A DNA stretch of 64,000 bases. It comes from an uncultured Burkholderiales bacterium (GTDB taxonomy: Bacteria; Pseudomonadota; Gammaproteobacteria; Burkholderiales; Burkholderiaceae_C). Position numbers and translations under genes: made by a program. The DNA lies in assembly GCA_903932865.1 (NCBI GenBank), contig CAIZHQ010000026.1, positions 186,001 through 250,000 of the forward strand, in the 5' to 3' direction. Position 1 is the first letter of the stretch. The number at the start of each line of letters is the position of its first letter. The notes beneath the pieces are model-generated. The model did no database searches, was not told the DNA's origin, and was given only the letters and a program-made list of their open reading frames with translations. Of the stretch, positions 44,764 through 55,165 are shown piece by piece.

Positions 44764-46838
44764 GCGGCCATCTTATCCACAAGCAAAGCGGGCAAGGTGA
44801 AGCGAAAGACCGTGCCCCGGGGGGACAGGGGTTCGAAGCTGAGGTGTCCGCCATGTTGTTCGACCACGGTGCGGCACAGGCTCAGGCCCAAGCCCATGCC
44901 TTCGACCTTGGTGGTGAAAAAGGGCGTGAACAGCTGACGCGCCACGTCGTCGGCAATGCCTACACCCACATCGCTGATCGAGAACTCTACCCAGCCGTGC
45001 TCGGCGTTGGAGGCGGCACGCCGCACCTGGAGCACCAGCACCCGCTCCATGCTGCCGGGCTGGTCCATGGCCTGCATGCCGTTGCGTGCCAAGTTCAGCA
45101 ACACCTGTTCGACCATAGTTCGGTCGCACAGGACCGGGGGCAGTTTGGGCTCGATGCGGGTGTGCACCTTGACCTGCAGTTTGCGCGCCTGCAGGTTCAC
45201 CAAAGGCGCAATGGCGTCCAGCAAGGCCTGGGGCGCGACCGCTTCACGTGCCTGATCGCGGCGTCGAACAAAGTCGTGCACACTGTTGATGACCTTGCCC
45301 GCCCGCCCCGCCTGCTCGGCAATGCGCCGCAAGGCCATGTGCACATCGTCCAAGGTTTGAGGCAAGGCGGCCGGGTCTTTCAGCAGGTTGAGTGAGCCAT
45401 TGGCATAACTGGCGATGGCGGCCAGCGGCTGGTTCAACTCATGGCTGAGCAAGGAAGCCATTTCCCCCACGGTGGCCAGTCGGGCTGTGGCCTGCAGGCG
45501 CTCTTGGCTGGCCCGCGAGAGCTCTTCGATGCGCCGTTGCTCGCTGATGTCGATCACTGCGCCCATCCAACCGGTTTGCTGGCCTTGCACGCTGATCAGC
45601 GGCGCTTCGATGATCAGCACCTCAAAGCGTGTGCCATCGGCGCGCATGAAGACCGACTCGAAGCCTTCGCGTGGCGGCGCGTTGCCTGCAAGCCGAACAG
45701 CATGACGCTGCTTGTATTCGTCCACCATTTCGGGGGGCCAATACGGCATGGGTGCAATGCTTCCACTCAACTGTTCGGCGGCCAGCCCCACCATTTGGCA
45801 AAAGGCCGGATTCACGTAGGTGATGCGCCCTTCCAGGTCGCGTGCTCGCAGTCCCGTCACCAGGGAGTCCTCCATGGCTTTTCGAAAGGCCAGCGCTTCG
45901 GCTAAATCGTTTTCAGCCTTCAAACGTCGGCGCGAGTCTTTGGCCAGCAAAACCATCACCGTGACCAGGGCGATCGACATGGCTGTGACCAAGGCGGTCA
46001 ACACATTGGGGAAGAGGTCGGGCTCACCCCGGCGGCCGTCCAAGCGCAAGACCAGTGTGTTGCCTGGCAAGTCCAGCAGTTGTTGCGCCGTGAAAACGCG
46101 CAAGCCCCGACTTTGCCTGCCTGAGATGGCCAGGCGTGTGCCGTCGGGTTCGGTGAATGAGATTTCGTTGCGCCGCCCGTAGACCACGCCCAGACGCGCA
46201 GTGATCAGCTCTTGTAGACCATAGGTCACCACCGTGAAGCCTACCAGCACGCCGCCTTGGGTGTTGGGCAAGCACATGTCCATGACCTCCATGCCCAAAC
46301 CGTCGGATTGAGGCAGAAAAAAAGAGCGGGAGTAACTGGGTCCGCTGCTGCGCTTGGCCTGTGCGCAAGCTTGCTGGGTTTCGCTCAGGGTTTCGGCGCG
46401 GGGTGCACGCTCAAACACCGGACTGCGCAAGGAGGAGTCGGTCGACCTGTTCAGGTTCAGCGCCGGATCGCGCCATTCAATGCGCAACATGTCGCGGTTC
46501 TCACGCAACAATGATTGCGCCTCCAGCAGCCAAAAGGCCTCAGAGGGGTTGCTCGATTGCAGGCCTTGCAGTGCTTGCACATGGCGCGACAGCTGTGTGC
46601 GCAAATCACTCACCGCACTCGTGGTGTCACGCTCCAGCTCTGTTTGCAGCTGGCTGGCTTCGTAACGCCCTGCCAGCCACACCAAGGTGACCAGCACCGC
46701 CATGACCAAGGCAATCAATGCACTCCACAGGCTGCGTCGACCTCGCCCTCCGGGCAAGGCGTCGTTTATGGCCGGCCACCATGCCCAGGTGCGTGTTTTC
46801 AGGGCAGGAATCAGGCGCATCAGCGCGTCTTGTGTCAT
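44760..46838 (-). CDS. DctS/FixL-like sensor histidine kinase
   Basis: This 692-residue kinase has two membrane helices bounding a periplasmic sensor domain of about 240 residues. A PAS domain follows (RDLEGRITYVNPAFCQMVGL), then a FixL-like phosphorylation box EMASLLSHELNQPLAAIASYANG and an ATPase domain with NLARNGMQAMD and DVGVGIADD. ATG 46838 was chosen because the preceding in-frame stretch to 46985 overlaps the yhdP 3' end and looks non-native. It is first in the operon kinase, regulator, NlpC/P60. Confidence 0.92.
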   Translation of the reverse strand: MTQDALMRLIPALKTRTWAWWPAINDALPGGRGRRSLWSALIALVMAVLVTLVWLAGRYEASQLQTELERDTTSAVSDLRTQLSRHVQALQGLQSSNPSEAFWLLEAQSLLRENRDMLRIEWRDPALNLNRSTDSSLRSPVFERAPRAETLSETQQACAQAKRSSGPSYSRSFFLPQSDGLGMEVMDMCLPNTQGGVLVGFTVVTYGLQELITARLGVVYGRRNEISFTEPDGTRLAISGRQSRGLRVFTAQQLLDLPGNTLVLRLDGRRGEPDLFPNVLTALVTAMSIALVTVMVLLAKDSRRRLKAENDLAEALAFRKAMEDSLVTGLRARDLEGRITYVNPAFCQMVGLAAEQLSGSIAPMPYWPPEMVDEYKQRHAVRLAGNAPPREGFESVFMRADGTRFEVLIIEAPLISVQGQQTGWMGAVIDISEQRRIEELSRASQERLQATARLATVGEMASLLSHELNQPLAAIASYANGSLNLLKDPAALPQTLDDVHMALRRIAEQAGRAGKVINSVHDFVRRRDQAREAVAPQALLDAIAPLVNLQARKLQVKVHTRIEPKLPPVLCDRTMVEQVLLNLARNGMQAMDQPGSMERVLVLQVRRAASNAEHGWVEFSISDVGVGIADDVARQLFTPFFTTKVEGMGLGLSLCRTVVEQHGGHLSFEPLSPRGTVFRFTLPALLVDKMAA

Positions 46839-46912
46839 ACCCACATTGTCATCTACGCCATGTTTTGTTGCCTCGGGTCTGGATGGCTGGTGCGCTGACT
46901 TGTTGGTTCGGC

Positions 46913-49900
46913 TCAAGGTGGTGGGGTCTTTGTCGGCGCAGGGCTTGGGCGCGGCTCCACCCGAGTGACTTGGGGGTTGGCCCAACTGCCGTCAATCAAA
47001 AATTCCTGGGCCGAGGCGCGCGATAAGGGGTTTTGCAAAAGCCATTGTGCAATGAAGGTGGTCAGACCCACCAGGGGGTTGACGGCGATGGCCGCCACCA
47101 AGGAGGCCGTTCCGGCGTCGACGATGGGCAAGATTTGTGCACGCAATTTCTGGGTTTCGCGGGCGATGTCTGCTGAACCGTCCAGTTGTACCAGGGCATT
47201 GACGCCCTTGATTTGCAGGTTGCGTGTGTTGGCCATGCCGTGCACGATGGTCACGTCCCCTTGGACGGAGTCAAAAGCAAAGCCCTGTGCAAACACATCC
47301 TGAAAATCAAGCAGCAAACGCCTGGGCAAGGCCTGCAGGCTCAGCACCCCCAGCAGTTTGGCGACTCCGGGATCTGCCTTGAGGAACTGGCCTCGCCCCA
47401 TGCGCACATCCATGTGGCCGTTTAAGCTGGGGTAATGCGGGCTCAGTGGTGAGCCTTGCCAACTGACCATGCCTTCGATTTGGCCCGCGCCGCCGCGCAA
47501 AGCCCCTGGGGTACCCAGCCGGGTCAACAAGGCCCCGGCGTCTTGCACGTCCAGTACGAAATTCATTTCGCTTTTGCGCCAGGGGCTGCCTTCGCGAGCC
47601 GCCAGCCAGCGGCCCGTGCTGCGCAGCGTGCCTTCGGGTAAATCGATGTTGAACGTCTTCAATTGCCACTCACGCGCTGTCGGCGTTTGGGCGAGCGCCT
47701 TCTCGGTATTGACCGCTTGGACCTCGACGCGTCCGAGCTGTTTGCCGCGCAGCTCCAGTGTGTCCACAACGATGTCCAGCGCGGGCAGGCTGACTGGGGG
47801 TACTTCGAGCAGGCTTTCTACCTCGCGGGCGCTGGTGGGCGGTAAATTCAGATGGCTCAGTCGGGCGAACAATTGGCCGGCTTGGTCTGTTTGGCCGGGC
47901 ATGGCTTGTTCAAAGGCCACATGGCCGCTGAGCTCGGCCGCGTGGATGTTGACCCGCCAGCGCCCTGCTTCGTATGTGCCGCCTGCTTGCACTTGGTGCA
48001 GGTGGCGGCCGCTGGCCATCAAGCTGTTGGCCTTCAGACCCATTCGAGAAGGCAAGTAGTCTTGCCATGCCGGGGGTTGGGGCATCTTGCCGGGCGCAGG
48101 CTTTGGCGGCGGTGCGGGCAGCAAGGCCAGCCACTCGTCCACCACCAACCGGTCCACAGCCACGTTGGCCGTGACGCCGGTGTCGGGTAAAGCGGGCATC
48201 TGATCGGGCAACACGCCCAACCCTATTTGCCCACGGAGCACGCGCGGCGTGTCAGTGCTCACATCGCGAACGTACATCAGCCCCGCTGTGTCGCCCAAGC
48301 TCAGCTCGATCTCATCTTGTGGCCCGGTTGGGGTCTGTCGCGATCGGATCTGTATGGCCAGTGTTTTTTCCATGTCTGCGGGTTTGCCCAAGGGGGCGGG
48401 CAGTTGCAAGCCCAAACCACCCAGCCGACTGTGCAACGACAGCTGGGGCAGGCCTTGGTGCCAGGCCAGCCGGGCGGTGTAGTCGGTGGCACCGGTGGCG
48501 TGCCGGGCCAGCAGGTTCAGCGGGGCGACATCTTGCGACGCTTGCAAGCCCGCAGCACTCACACGCCCTCGAGCCTGAAGTACCGTGCGGCTGGCGGTTT
48601 GGGCTGGGGCACTGGCGTCTGAGCCGGTTGCGTCCATGCCGCCGTCGATCAGGGTTGGCCCACCCAGCAGCGTGGCCTGCAGCTGGCGCACTTCAAAACC
48701 GCGTTCGGTGAATTTCAAAGTGCCTTGCAAGTTGTTCAGCCAGGGTGTGCCAGGCACCATGCGTAAATCGTTGCCATTGAATTGCACGCTGCCTTGCACC
48801 CGGGTGCTGCGCAGGTCCAGCAACGGAAGTTGCAACGCCAAGCGTGTGAGCAAGGGACCGCTGGCCTGGGCAGGCTGCAGAACGCCTGAAAGCAAAGCGT
48901 CCAGCGGCGACTGCCGAATCAGGCCCAGTACCAATGGTGCAACGGCCAGGCTCTGGGCCTGCACACGCAGCACCGGTTGATGCACCATGTCGGCGATGTC
49001 CACTGATGCGGCCTTTAGCTCGATGGCCTGCGCCCCCTCACCCACACGGGCGCTGGCTTCGCGCAGCTGCATGCCCAGGCGGTCAAAAGTCAAACGGCCT
49101 TGCAAAGCATGCAGGCGTGGCCAAGTCACTTCACCAGGCTTCATCAGAGAAGGGGGCACCATGTCCAGTTCAGCGTCCGTCAATTCGCCAGCAAACAGGA
49201 AGGTGCCGTCCTCGGGCCTGGCAAAGGGCATTTTGCCCAGATCTCCCCGGATCTGAACGTGCACATCTTCGTATCGGCCCTGCACCAGCGCATCGCGCAG
49301 GTAGTGGCGCACCTCGGCTGGCAGATTCAGGGGCAGGTAACGGTGCACGGCGGCCGCTTGAGCCCGCTGAATGCGCCCTTGCAGCGTCAACATGCCGGGG
49401 CCTCGTGCAAGGGGGGCAGGTTGCCACTGGCCTTGCCATTGGCCTTGGAGGTCAGCGTTGGTCAGACTCAGTGACCATTGCGGCACATGCCAGCGCCCGA
49501 CAGGGTTGCGGCGGTCTGTTTCTCGGGCCCAGCGCACACTGGCTTTGAGTTGGTGCAATGGCACTTCGGCTGGCTCCAGAACGCCCGGGAACCACAGCGC
49601 GCTGTCCGCACCGGTTTGCAAATCCAGTCGGCCGCCGTTGGCGTTCAGCGCTAAAGTCAATTGACCACCGCGCAGGCCCGGCACGTCGGCACCAGGCAGT
49701 CCGCCCCAAACGGCCACTGCTGCGGATCCAGGTTGCCAACTCAGGCCCTCCACCTTGGCCCGCGCTTCTTGGATGTCGGGCTGAGCCCAGTCGCCTTGCC
49801 AGCGCAGGTTCAAGGAGGTGACCTGGCCCCTGAGATCGCGCGCTTTCAAAGCGGTTTGCCATTGGGGTGACAGCACCTCCCCCAAGGGCAGGCGCAAGGC

Positions 49901-51085
49901 CAGGGCTTGCAGCGCCTCCAAATCCAATTGACTTGCTTGCAGTTGGCCACTGGCTGGGCGAGCGCCTTGGGCGTGCGTGTAGTCCAGCGACAACTTGCCC
50001 TCTGTCCAGTGAGGGCCCTGCTCGCTGACGAAGCGTAAATCCTGGGTTTCTGCCACAAAGCCCTCGGCATGCACCTGCAGTCCCAGCCGACCCGAAAGGC
50101 TTTGTAAAGCCAGAGTGGCTGTGTCTGAACTGAGTCGGGCCTGCAGGTCTTTCAAGTCCACTTCGGCCAAACCGCCGCGCCACTGGCCTTGCTGGACATC
50201 GGCCCACAAGCGCAAGCGCCCCTGACCTTGCAAGGGCCTGGTTTCTGGAGGCAAGCCGGTGGGCATCTGCAGAGCATGCTGGGACCAGGGGGCCATGTCC
50301 AGTTGCGGAAAGTGTGCAAACGCCTGGCCCGACCAATCGGCCATTCGCCCCGGGTGCAGGGACAGCAAGCCGCGTTTGAACTGGCCCATCAGCACAAAGC
50401 GCTCGCCCCACTCGTGCGGCGGCGTGGCGTCCAGGCGCAGCATGTGTTGACGGGCGGTGTTGCGGATCACCAGATCCACTTCGCGCAGGGTCAAGGGGAC
50501 GGGTGGGGCAATGTCCTTGCCTGGAGAGGTGTTGATCCCGGTGTCCGGTCCATGCCAGTTCACTTGTGCGCCACGCACCACCACTTCGCGCTGGCCAAAC
50601 AACCAGTCGGCCGCAGCCGAGTTTCCTGTGGACGAGGGCCCCCATGCCATTCCGGCGATCCGCCACTGGCCATCGGCGTTCAGGCGCAGCGTCAACTCGG
50701 GCGCATCCAGCACCAGTTGGTCCAGCTGCCCCAGCGCTGCTGAGCGCAGGCTGAGCGCCACCAGCACCTTGGGCAGGTGCAGCCCGGTTCGGCCTTGGTC
50801 GTCCAGCAGCTCGATGTCACGCAGCTCAAAAGAGGGCACCCAGCCGGTGCTTTGCGCCGACACGCCGCCGATGCGCACCGGTACACCCAGCGATTGGTGG
50901 GCAAGGCTTTCAAGGGCAGGGCGAAACTCTGCGATTCGCGGCACAATCCAAAAATGCAGCGTCGCCCAGGCCAAGCCCAACACCAACCCGGCGACCAGCA
51001 GCCCCCATAAAACAAGCCGAACAGCCCGCGCGGGCCAATGGCTCAGCAGGGCTTCGGTGGTGGGCCAAGTGGGTGAAGACGACAC
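46913..51085 (-). CDS. yhdP: YhdP-family AsmA-like protein (DUF3971)
   Basis: This giant protein (about 1390 residues) belongs to the YhdP family of AsmA-like bridge proteins, which carry phospholipids from inner to outer membrane in enterobacteria. It has one N-terminal membrane helix (RAVRLVLWGLLVAGLVLGLAW, in pieces) and a long beta-groove of repeated strands, ending in the conserved region GVNALVQLDGSADIARETQKLRAQ and a C-terminal helix LVGLTTFIAQWLLQ. The start is uncertain: GTG 51085 fits best, while ATG 51157 would overlap the divergent glnE start. Confidence 0.92.
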   Translation of the reverse strand: MSSSPTWPTTEALLSHWPARAVRLVLWGLLVAGLVLGLAWATLHFWIVPRIAEFRPALESLAHQSLGVPVRIGGVSAQSTGWVPSFELRDIELLDDQGRTGLHLPKVLVALSLRSAALGQLDQLVLDAPELTLRLNADGQWRIAGMAWGPSSTGNSAAADWLFGQREVVVRGAQVNWHGPDTGINTSPGKDIAPPVPLTLREVDLVIRNTARQHMLRLDATPPHEWGERFVLMGQFKRGLLSLHPGRMADWSGQAFAHFPQLDMAPWSQHALQMPTGLPPETRPLQGQGRLRLWADVQQGQWRGGLAEVDLKDLQARLSSDTATLALQSLSGRLGLQVHAEGFVAETQDLRFVSEQGPHWTEGKLSLDYTHAQGARPASGQLQASQLDLEALQALALRLPLGEVLSPQWQTALKARDLRGQVTSLNLRWQGDWAQPDIQEARAKVEGLSWQPGSAAVAVWGGLPGADVPGLRGGQLTLALNANGGRLDLQTGADSALWFPGVLEPAEVPLHQLKASVRWARETDRRNPVGRWHVPQWSLSLTNADLQGQWQGQWQPAPLARGPGMLTLQGRIQRAQAAAVHRYLPLNLPAEVRHYLRDALVQGRYEDVHVQIRGDLGKMPFARPEDGTFLFAGELTDAELDMVPPSLMKPGEVTWPRLHALQGRLTFDRLGMQLREASARVGEGAQAIELKAASVDIADMVHQPVLRVQAQSLAVAPLVLGLIRQSPLDALLSGVLQPAQASGPLLTRLALQLPLLDLRSTRVQGSVQFNGNDLRMVPGTPWLNNLQGTLKFTERGFEVRQLQATLLGGPTLIDGGMDATGSDASAPAQTASRTVLQARGRVSAAGLQASQDVAPLNLLARHATGATDYTARLAWHQGLPQLSLHSRLGGLGLQLPAPLGKPADMEKTLAIQIRSRQTPTGPQDEIELSLGDTAGLMYVRDVSTDTPRVLRGQIGLGVLPDQMPALPDTGVTANVAVDRLVVDEWLALLPAPPPKPAPGKMPQPPAWQDYLPSRMGLKANSLMASGRHLHQVQAGGTYEAGRWRVNIHAAELSGHVAFEQAMPGQTDQAGQLFARLSHLNLPPTSAREVESLLEVPPVSLPALDIVVDTLELRGKQLGRVEVQAVNTEKALAQTPTAREWQLKTFNIDLPEGTLRSTGRWLAAREGSPWRKSEMNFVLDVQDAGALLTRLGTPGALRGGAGQIEGMVSWQGSPLSPHYPSLNGHMDVRMGRGQFLKADPGVAKLLGVLSLQALPRRLLLDFQDVFAQGFAFDSVQGDVTIVHGMANTRNLQIKGVNALVQLDGSADIARETQKLRAQILPIVDAGTASLVAAIAVNPLVGLTTFIAQWLLQNPLSRASAQEFLIDGSWANPQVTRVEPRPSPAPTKTPPP

Positions 51086-51116
51086 AAACGTATGAATTAG
51101 AAAGTCAGCAGGAATT

Positions 51117-53903
51117 ATGACCCGCAGCCCGTCCAAAGACGACCGTTCTGATCTCACCCCCCCGATTGATTCGACGCCCGGAGTGCCATGCCCTGTGAAC
51201 TTGTCGCTTGATTTGCCACTTTATTCGCGCTTTGTGCAGCGCCTGCACCGCCGCTATGCCGATGAACTGCCGCTGCTGCCGCACGGCCCTCTCACCCTTG
51301 ACAGCCTGAGCGCCGCTTACGCAGCCTTGCAATCCCGAGGCCTGGACACCAGCGCGGCCTTGCGCGTTTTGCGCCAACTCACACTGGAGCGCCTGGCCCA
51401 GCAGGACTGCACGGGTCAGGCCGATCTGGAAACCGTCACGCACGGCATGACTTGGCTGGCCGAAGTGACGCTCGACATCGCTTGGCAGCAGGTCATGGCC
51501 GATCTGGATGCCTTGCACGGCGCACCCACCAAAGCCAGCGGTCAGCGTGCTGAGATGTGGATCGTGGGCATGGGCAAGCTGGGTGCGCGCGAGCTGAACG
51601 TGTCGAGCGACATCGATTTGATCTACGTGTACGACGAAGACGGCGAAACCCTGGGCAACAGCGAAGGCCGCAACAAAGTTTCGTGCCAGGAGTACTTCAC
51701 CCGCGCCGTCAAGCGCATGTACGCGCTGATTGGTGATACCACCGAACACGGCTTGGTGTTCCGGGTCGATTTGGCGCTGCGCCCCAACGGCAACTCAGGG
51801 CCCAGCGTGGTTTCGCTTGACGCGCTGGAAGAGTATTTGCTGGTGCAAGGCCGCGAGTGGGAGCGCTTTGCTTGGATGAAAAGCCGCGTGGTCGCGCCCC
51901 GCAGTGCCATGGTCAACGGCTCGGCCCAAGCGCTGCGGGCTGTGGTGCTGCCCTTTGTGTTTCGCCGTTACCTCGATTACAACGTGTTCGAGTCGCTGCG
52001 CACGCTGCACCAGCAAATCCGTGACCATGCGGCCAAACGCAGTGCAGGCCATCCGGAGCGTGCCAATGATGTGAAGCTCTCACGTGGCGGCATCCGCGAG
52101 ATCGAGTTCACCGTGCAACTGCTCCAGGTGGTCCGCGGGGGACAGTTCCCCGAACTGCGCACCCGTCCCACCCTGGACGCGTTGCAGCGTGTGGCCAAAG
52201 CCGGCCTCATGCCGCAGGCCACAGCCGACGCCCTGAGCGCGGCTTATGTGTTCTTGCGTCAGGTAGAGCACCGCATCCAGTACCTGGACGACCAGCAAAC
52301 CCATGTGCTGCCCACACGCGACGATGACCTGGACTGGATCGCACAGACGCTGGGGCATGCCAGCACTTGCAGCTTCTTGAGCGCGTTGGACGCGCACCGC
52401 GAAGGGGTGGCGCAAGAGTTCGACACCTTGCTCGGCGGTGACCGTGACTGCAAAACCTGTAACGGTAAAAATGGCAAGAACGGCAATGGCCGCGAACATG
52501 CCGAGCTCGACGCGGTGCTGACCGACTTCAAGGGCCCTGTGCGCCAGCGTCTGGCGCAGTGGGTTGACAACCCGCGCGTGCTGGCCTTGCGCGACGACGC
52601 GCGTGGGCGGCTGATGCGTTTGCTGCAGCGCACCGCCCAGTGGCTGAACGAAGGCCGGATCAGCGAGGTGGCGGTGTTGCGGATGGCCGACTGGATCGAG
52701 CCCTTGTTGCGCCGCGAAAGTTACTTGGCCCTGATGCTGGAGCGCCCCTCGGTTTATGAGCGCCTGCTCCGCCTGCTGGGTGCGGCCAAGTGGCCTGCTC
52801 GGTACTTGTTGCAGCACCCGGGCGTGATCGACGAGCTGGCTGGGGGCAACCTGTTTGACACCCGCTTTGACGCTGCCGAATTTGAAGCTGAGCTGCAAGC
52901 GCGGCGGGCCGCACTGCAGCGCACGGGCGAAGACGACGAAGAAAGCCTGATGAATTTGCTGCGCCGCGCCCACCACGCCGAGCAGTTCCGAACCTTGGCC
53001 AGAGATGTGGAAGGCGTGCTCACGGTGGAGCAAGTCGCCGACGATCTGAGCGCTCTGGCCGATGCTGTTTTGCGCGTGACGGCCCGCTGGTGCTGGGACC
53101 GCCTGAAAAACCACCACCGCGACAAACCGGCGATTGCCATCATTGGTTACGGCAAATTGGGCGGCAAAGAGCTGGGCTACGGCAGCGACCTGGACATCGT
53201 GTTTGTGTATGACGACGAAGACGAACGCGCCCAGGAAATCTACGCCAGCTACGTGCGCAAAATCATCAACTGGATGACGGTCAAAACCGCAGAGGGTGAT
53301 GTGTACGAAATCGACACCGCCCTGCGCCCCAACGGTAACTCGGGCCTCCTGGTCACCCGCTTTGAAGCCTATGCCGACTACCAACAACAACGTGGTAGCA
53401 ACACCGCCTGGACCTGGGAACACCAGGCCATGACGCGCGCCCGCTTTGTCATGGGTTGGCCCAGCTTGGCCCCTCGCTTTGATGCCGTGCGCCATGCTGT
53501 CATCAGTGCACCTCGCGACGCCGTCAGCCTGAAGGCTGAGATCGTGGCCATGCGTGAACGCGTCCGACAAGGCCACCCGGTCAAACCTGACCACTTTGAT
53601 GTGAAGCACAGCCCGGGTGGCATGGTCGACGCCGAATTTGCCATGCAGTATCTGGTGCTTTTGCATGCTGCCGCACACCCTGAGTTGGCCGATAACGTGG
53701 GCAACATCGCGTTGCTTCAACGCGCCGAACAAGCGGCTTTGCTGCCGGAAGGCGTGGGTCAAGCGGCAGCCAATGCCTACCGCGAAATGCGGCGCTTGCA
53801 ACACCGTGCGCGCTTGAACGAAGAGCCCACCCAAGTGGACCCCGCTTCGCTCAGCACAGCGCGTGATGCCGTGTTGGCGGTGTGGCGCTTCGTCATGCAT
53901 TGA
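51117..53903 (+). CDS. glnE: Bifunctional glutamine synthetase adenylyltransferase/adenylyl-removing enzyme
   Basis: This 928-residue GlnE adenylylates and deadenylylates glutamine synthetase in response to PII. It contains two nucleotidyltransferase domains, one with GMGKLGARELNVSSDIDLIYVYD and the other with GYGKLGGKELGYGSDLDIVFVYD (each read in two pieces here), separated by a helical regulatory linker. ATG 51117 has AGGA just upstream. A short asparagine/glycine/lysine-rich insert (about residue 445-460, KTCNGKNGKNGNGRE) interrupts the region between domains and may be a loop specific to this lineage. It is divergent from yhdP. Confidence 0.96.
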   Translation: MTRSPSKDDRSDLTPPIDSTPGVPCPVNLSLDLPLYSRFVQRLHRRYADELPLLPHGPLTLDSLSAAYAALQSRGLDTSAALRVLRQLTLERLAQQDCTGQADLETVTHGMTWLAEVTLDIAWQQVMADLDALHGAPTKASGQRAEMWIVGMGKLGARELNVSSDIDLIYVYDEDGETLGNSEGRNKVSCQEYFTRAVKRMYALIGDTTEHGLVFRVDLALRPNGNSGPSVVSLDALEEYLLVQGREWERFAWMKSRVVAPRSAMVNGSAQALRAVVLPFVFRRYLDYNVFESLRTLHQQIRDHAAKRSAGHPERANDVKLSRGGIREIEFTVQLLQVVRGGQFPELRTRPTLDALQRVAKAGLMPQATADALSAAYVFLRQVEHRIQYLDDQQTHVLPTRDDDLDWIAQTLGHASTCSFLSALDAHREGVAQEFDTLLGGDRDCKTCNGKNGKNGNGREHAELDAVLTDFKGPVRQRLAQWVDNPRVLALRDDARGRLMRLLQRTAQWLNEGRISEVAVLRMADWIEPLLRRESYLALMLERPSVYERLLRLLGAAKWPARYLLQHPGVIDELAGGNLFDTRFDAAEFEAELQARRAALQRTGEDDEESLMNLLRRAHHAEQFRTLARDVEGVLTVEQVADDLSALADAVLRVTARWCWDRLKNHHRDKPAIAIIGYGKLGGKELGYGSDLDIVFVYDDEDERAQEIYASYVRKIINWMTVKTAEGDVYEIDTALRPNGNSGLLVTRFEAYADYQQQRGSNTAWTWEHQAMTRARFVMGWPSLAPRFDAVRHAVISAPRDAVSLKAEIVAMRERVRQGHPVKPDHFDVKHSPGGMVDAEFAMQYLVLLHAAAHPELADNVGNIALLQRAEQAALLPEGVGQAAANAYREMRRLQHRARLNEEPTQVDPASLSTARDAVLAVWRFVMH

Positions 53904-54029
53904 GGGCGGTTTGGGGCATCAGGCTGGGTGCGCGGTATGGCCTCAATGTGCCTGAGGACACTGTGAGCGGACCATGGCAAGCGCTAAACTTCCCAAGTGC
54001 TAGGGTGGCGCATCGCAAAGAGAAAAGTC

Positions 54030-55154
54030 ATGAAAAAAAACGGGGTTGGGTTGTGGGCGGGTCTTGGGTTGTGGGTCGCAGCAGTGGGCATGGTTTCTGC
54101 GACTGAGCCGGTCAAATCACCGGGTGCCAGCAAACCAACGCTGACGGTGACCGTCATCACGCCCCAAACAGCAAGTTTGGCCCAAAAGATCAGCGCCAAC
54201 GGCAGTCTCGCCGCTTGGCAAGAGGCCATCATCGGCGCAGAAGCCCATGGCCTGAAAATCACCGAGGTGCGTGTGACCGTGGGCGACCGGGTGCAGCGCG
54301 GTGACGTGTTGGCCACCTTGCAGGCCGACACCCTGCGCGCCGAGTTGGCGCAGGCCGAAGCCGCCTTGGCCGAAGCCACGGCCAGTGCGCAAGAAGCCAA
54401 AGCCCAGTCAGACCGTGCCCGCAGCTTGCAGCAGCAGGGGTTTTTCAGCAATGCGCAGTTGAGCCAGACCTTGGCCGCCGATGCATCGGCGCAGGCGCGT
54501 GTGCAGTCGGCCCGTGCCATGGTGCAGTTGCAAACTGTGCGCTTGTCGCAAACTCAAGTGCGTGCGCCCGACGCGGGCGTGATCTCAGCGCGGCAGGCCA
54601 CCGTGGGCAGCGTGGTGGGGGCGGGCACCGAGTTGTTTCGCCTGATTCTTCAAGGCCGCATCGAGTGGCGGGCTGAAGTGATGGCCGCCGAGATCGGCCG
54701 CATCCAGGTGGGCGCGCCTGTGCAACTCAAGGCGGCGAGCGGCCAACTGCTGCAAGGCAAGGTGCGTATGGTCGCGCCCTCGGTGGATGCGCAAACCCGC
54801 AACGCCATCGTGTATGTGGACTTGCCCGCCGCCACGGGCAGTGCCCGCGCCGGCATGTATGCCCAAGGCGAGATCGCGCTGGGCCAGAGCCAAGCGCTCA
54901 CCGTGCCGCAAGCGGCGGTGGTGGTGCGCGATGGTTTCAGCTATGTCTACACCGTGGGGTCTGATCAGAAAGTCAACCAACTCAAGGTGCAAACGGGACG
55001 CCAAAGCGGTGACCGAGTGGAGGTGAGCAATGGCCTCAAAGCCGATGCCCGCGTGGTTGCCAGTGGCGGTGCGTTTTTGAACCATGGCGACACGGTGCGT
55101 GTGGTCGACACGCCCACCGCACAAGCTGCTTCTGCGCCATCCGCCACCAAATAA
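54030..55154 (+). CDS. RND efflux periplasmic adaptor protein
   Basis: This 374-residue membrane-fusion protein has a signal-like N-terminal helix ending at GMVSA. A lipoyl half-motif VTVGDRVQRGDVLATLQADTLRAEL leads into an alpha-helical hairpin, and a second lipoyl half QVRAPDAGVISARQATVGSVVGAG follows. It links the RND permease encoded 11 bp downstream to an outer-membrane channel encoded elsewhere. ATG 54030 was preferred over 53997 because the signal begins MKKNGVGLW. No regulator is adjacent. Confidence 0.92.
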   Translation: MKKNGVGLWAGLGLWVAAVGMVSATEPVKSPGASKPTLTVTVITPQTASLAQKISANGSLAAWQEAIIGAEAHGLKITEVRVTVGDRVQRGDVLATLQADTLRAELAQAEAALAEATASAQEAKAQSDRARSLQQQGFFSNAQLSQTLAADASAQARVQSARAMVQLQTVRLSQTQVRAPDAGVISARQATVGSVVGAGTELFRLILQGRIEWRAEVMAAEIGRIQVGAPVQLKAASGQLLQGKVRMVAPSVDAQTRNAIVYVDLPAATGSARAGMYAQGEIALGQSQALTVPQAAVVVRDGFSYVYTVGSDQKVNQLKVQTGRQSGDRVEVSNGLKADARVVASGGAFLNHGDTVRVVDTPTAQAASAPSATK

Positions 55155-55165
55155 AAAGGGACGCC

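Noticed and set aside
45241..45260. CTTCACGTGCCTG-like sequence in the sensor kinase as another parS
   Set aside because: Only the left half and core match; the right arm AAACA is absent.
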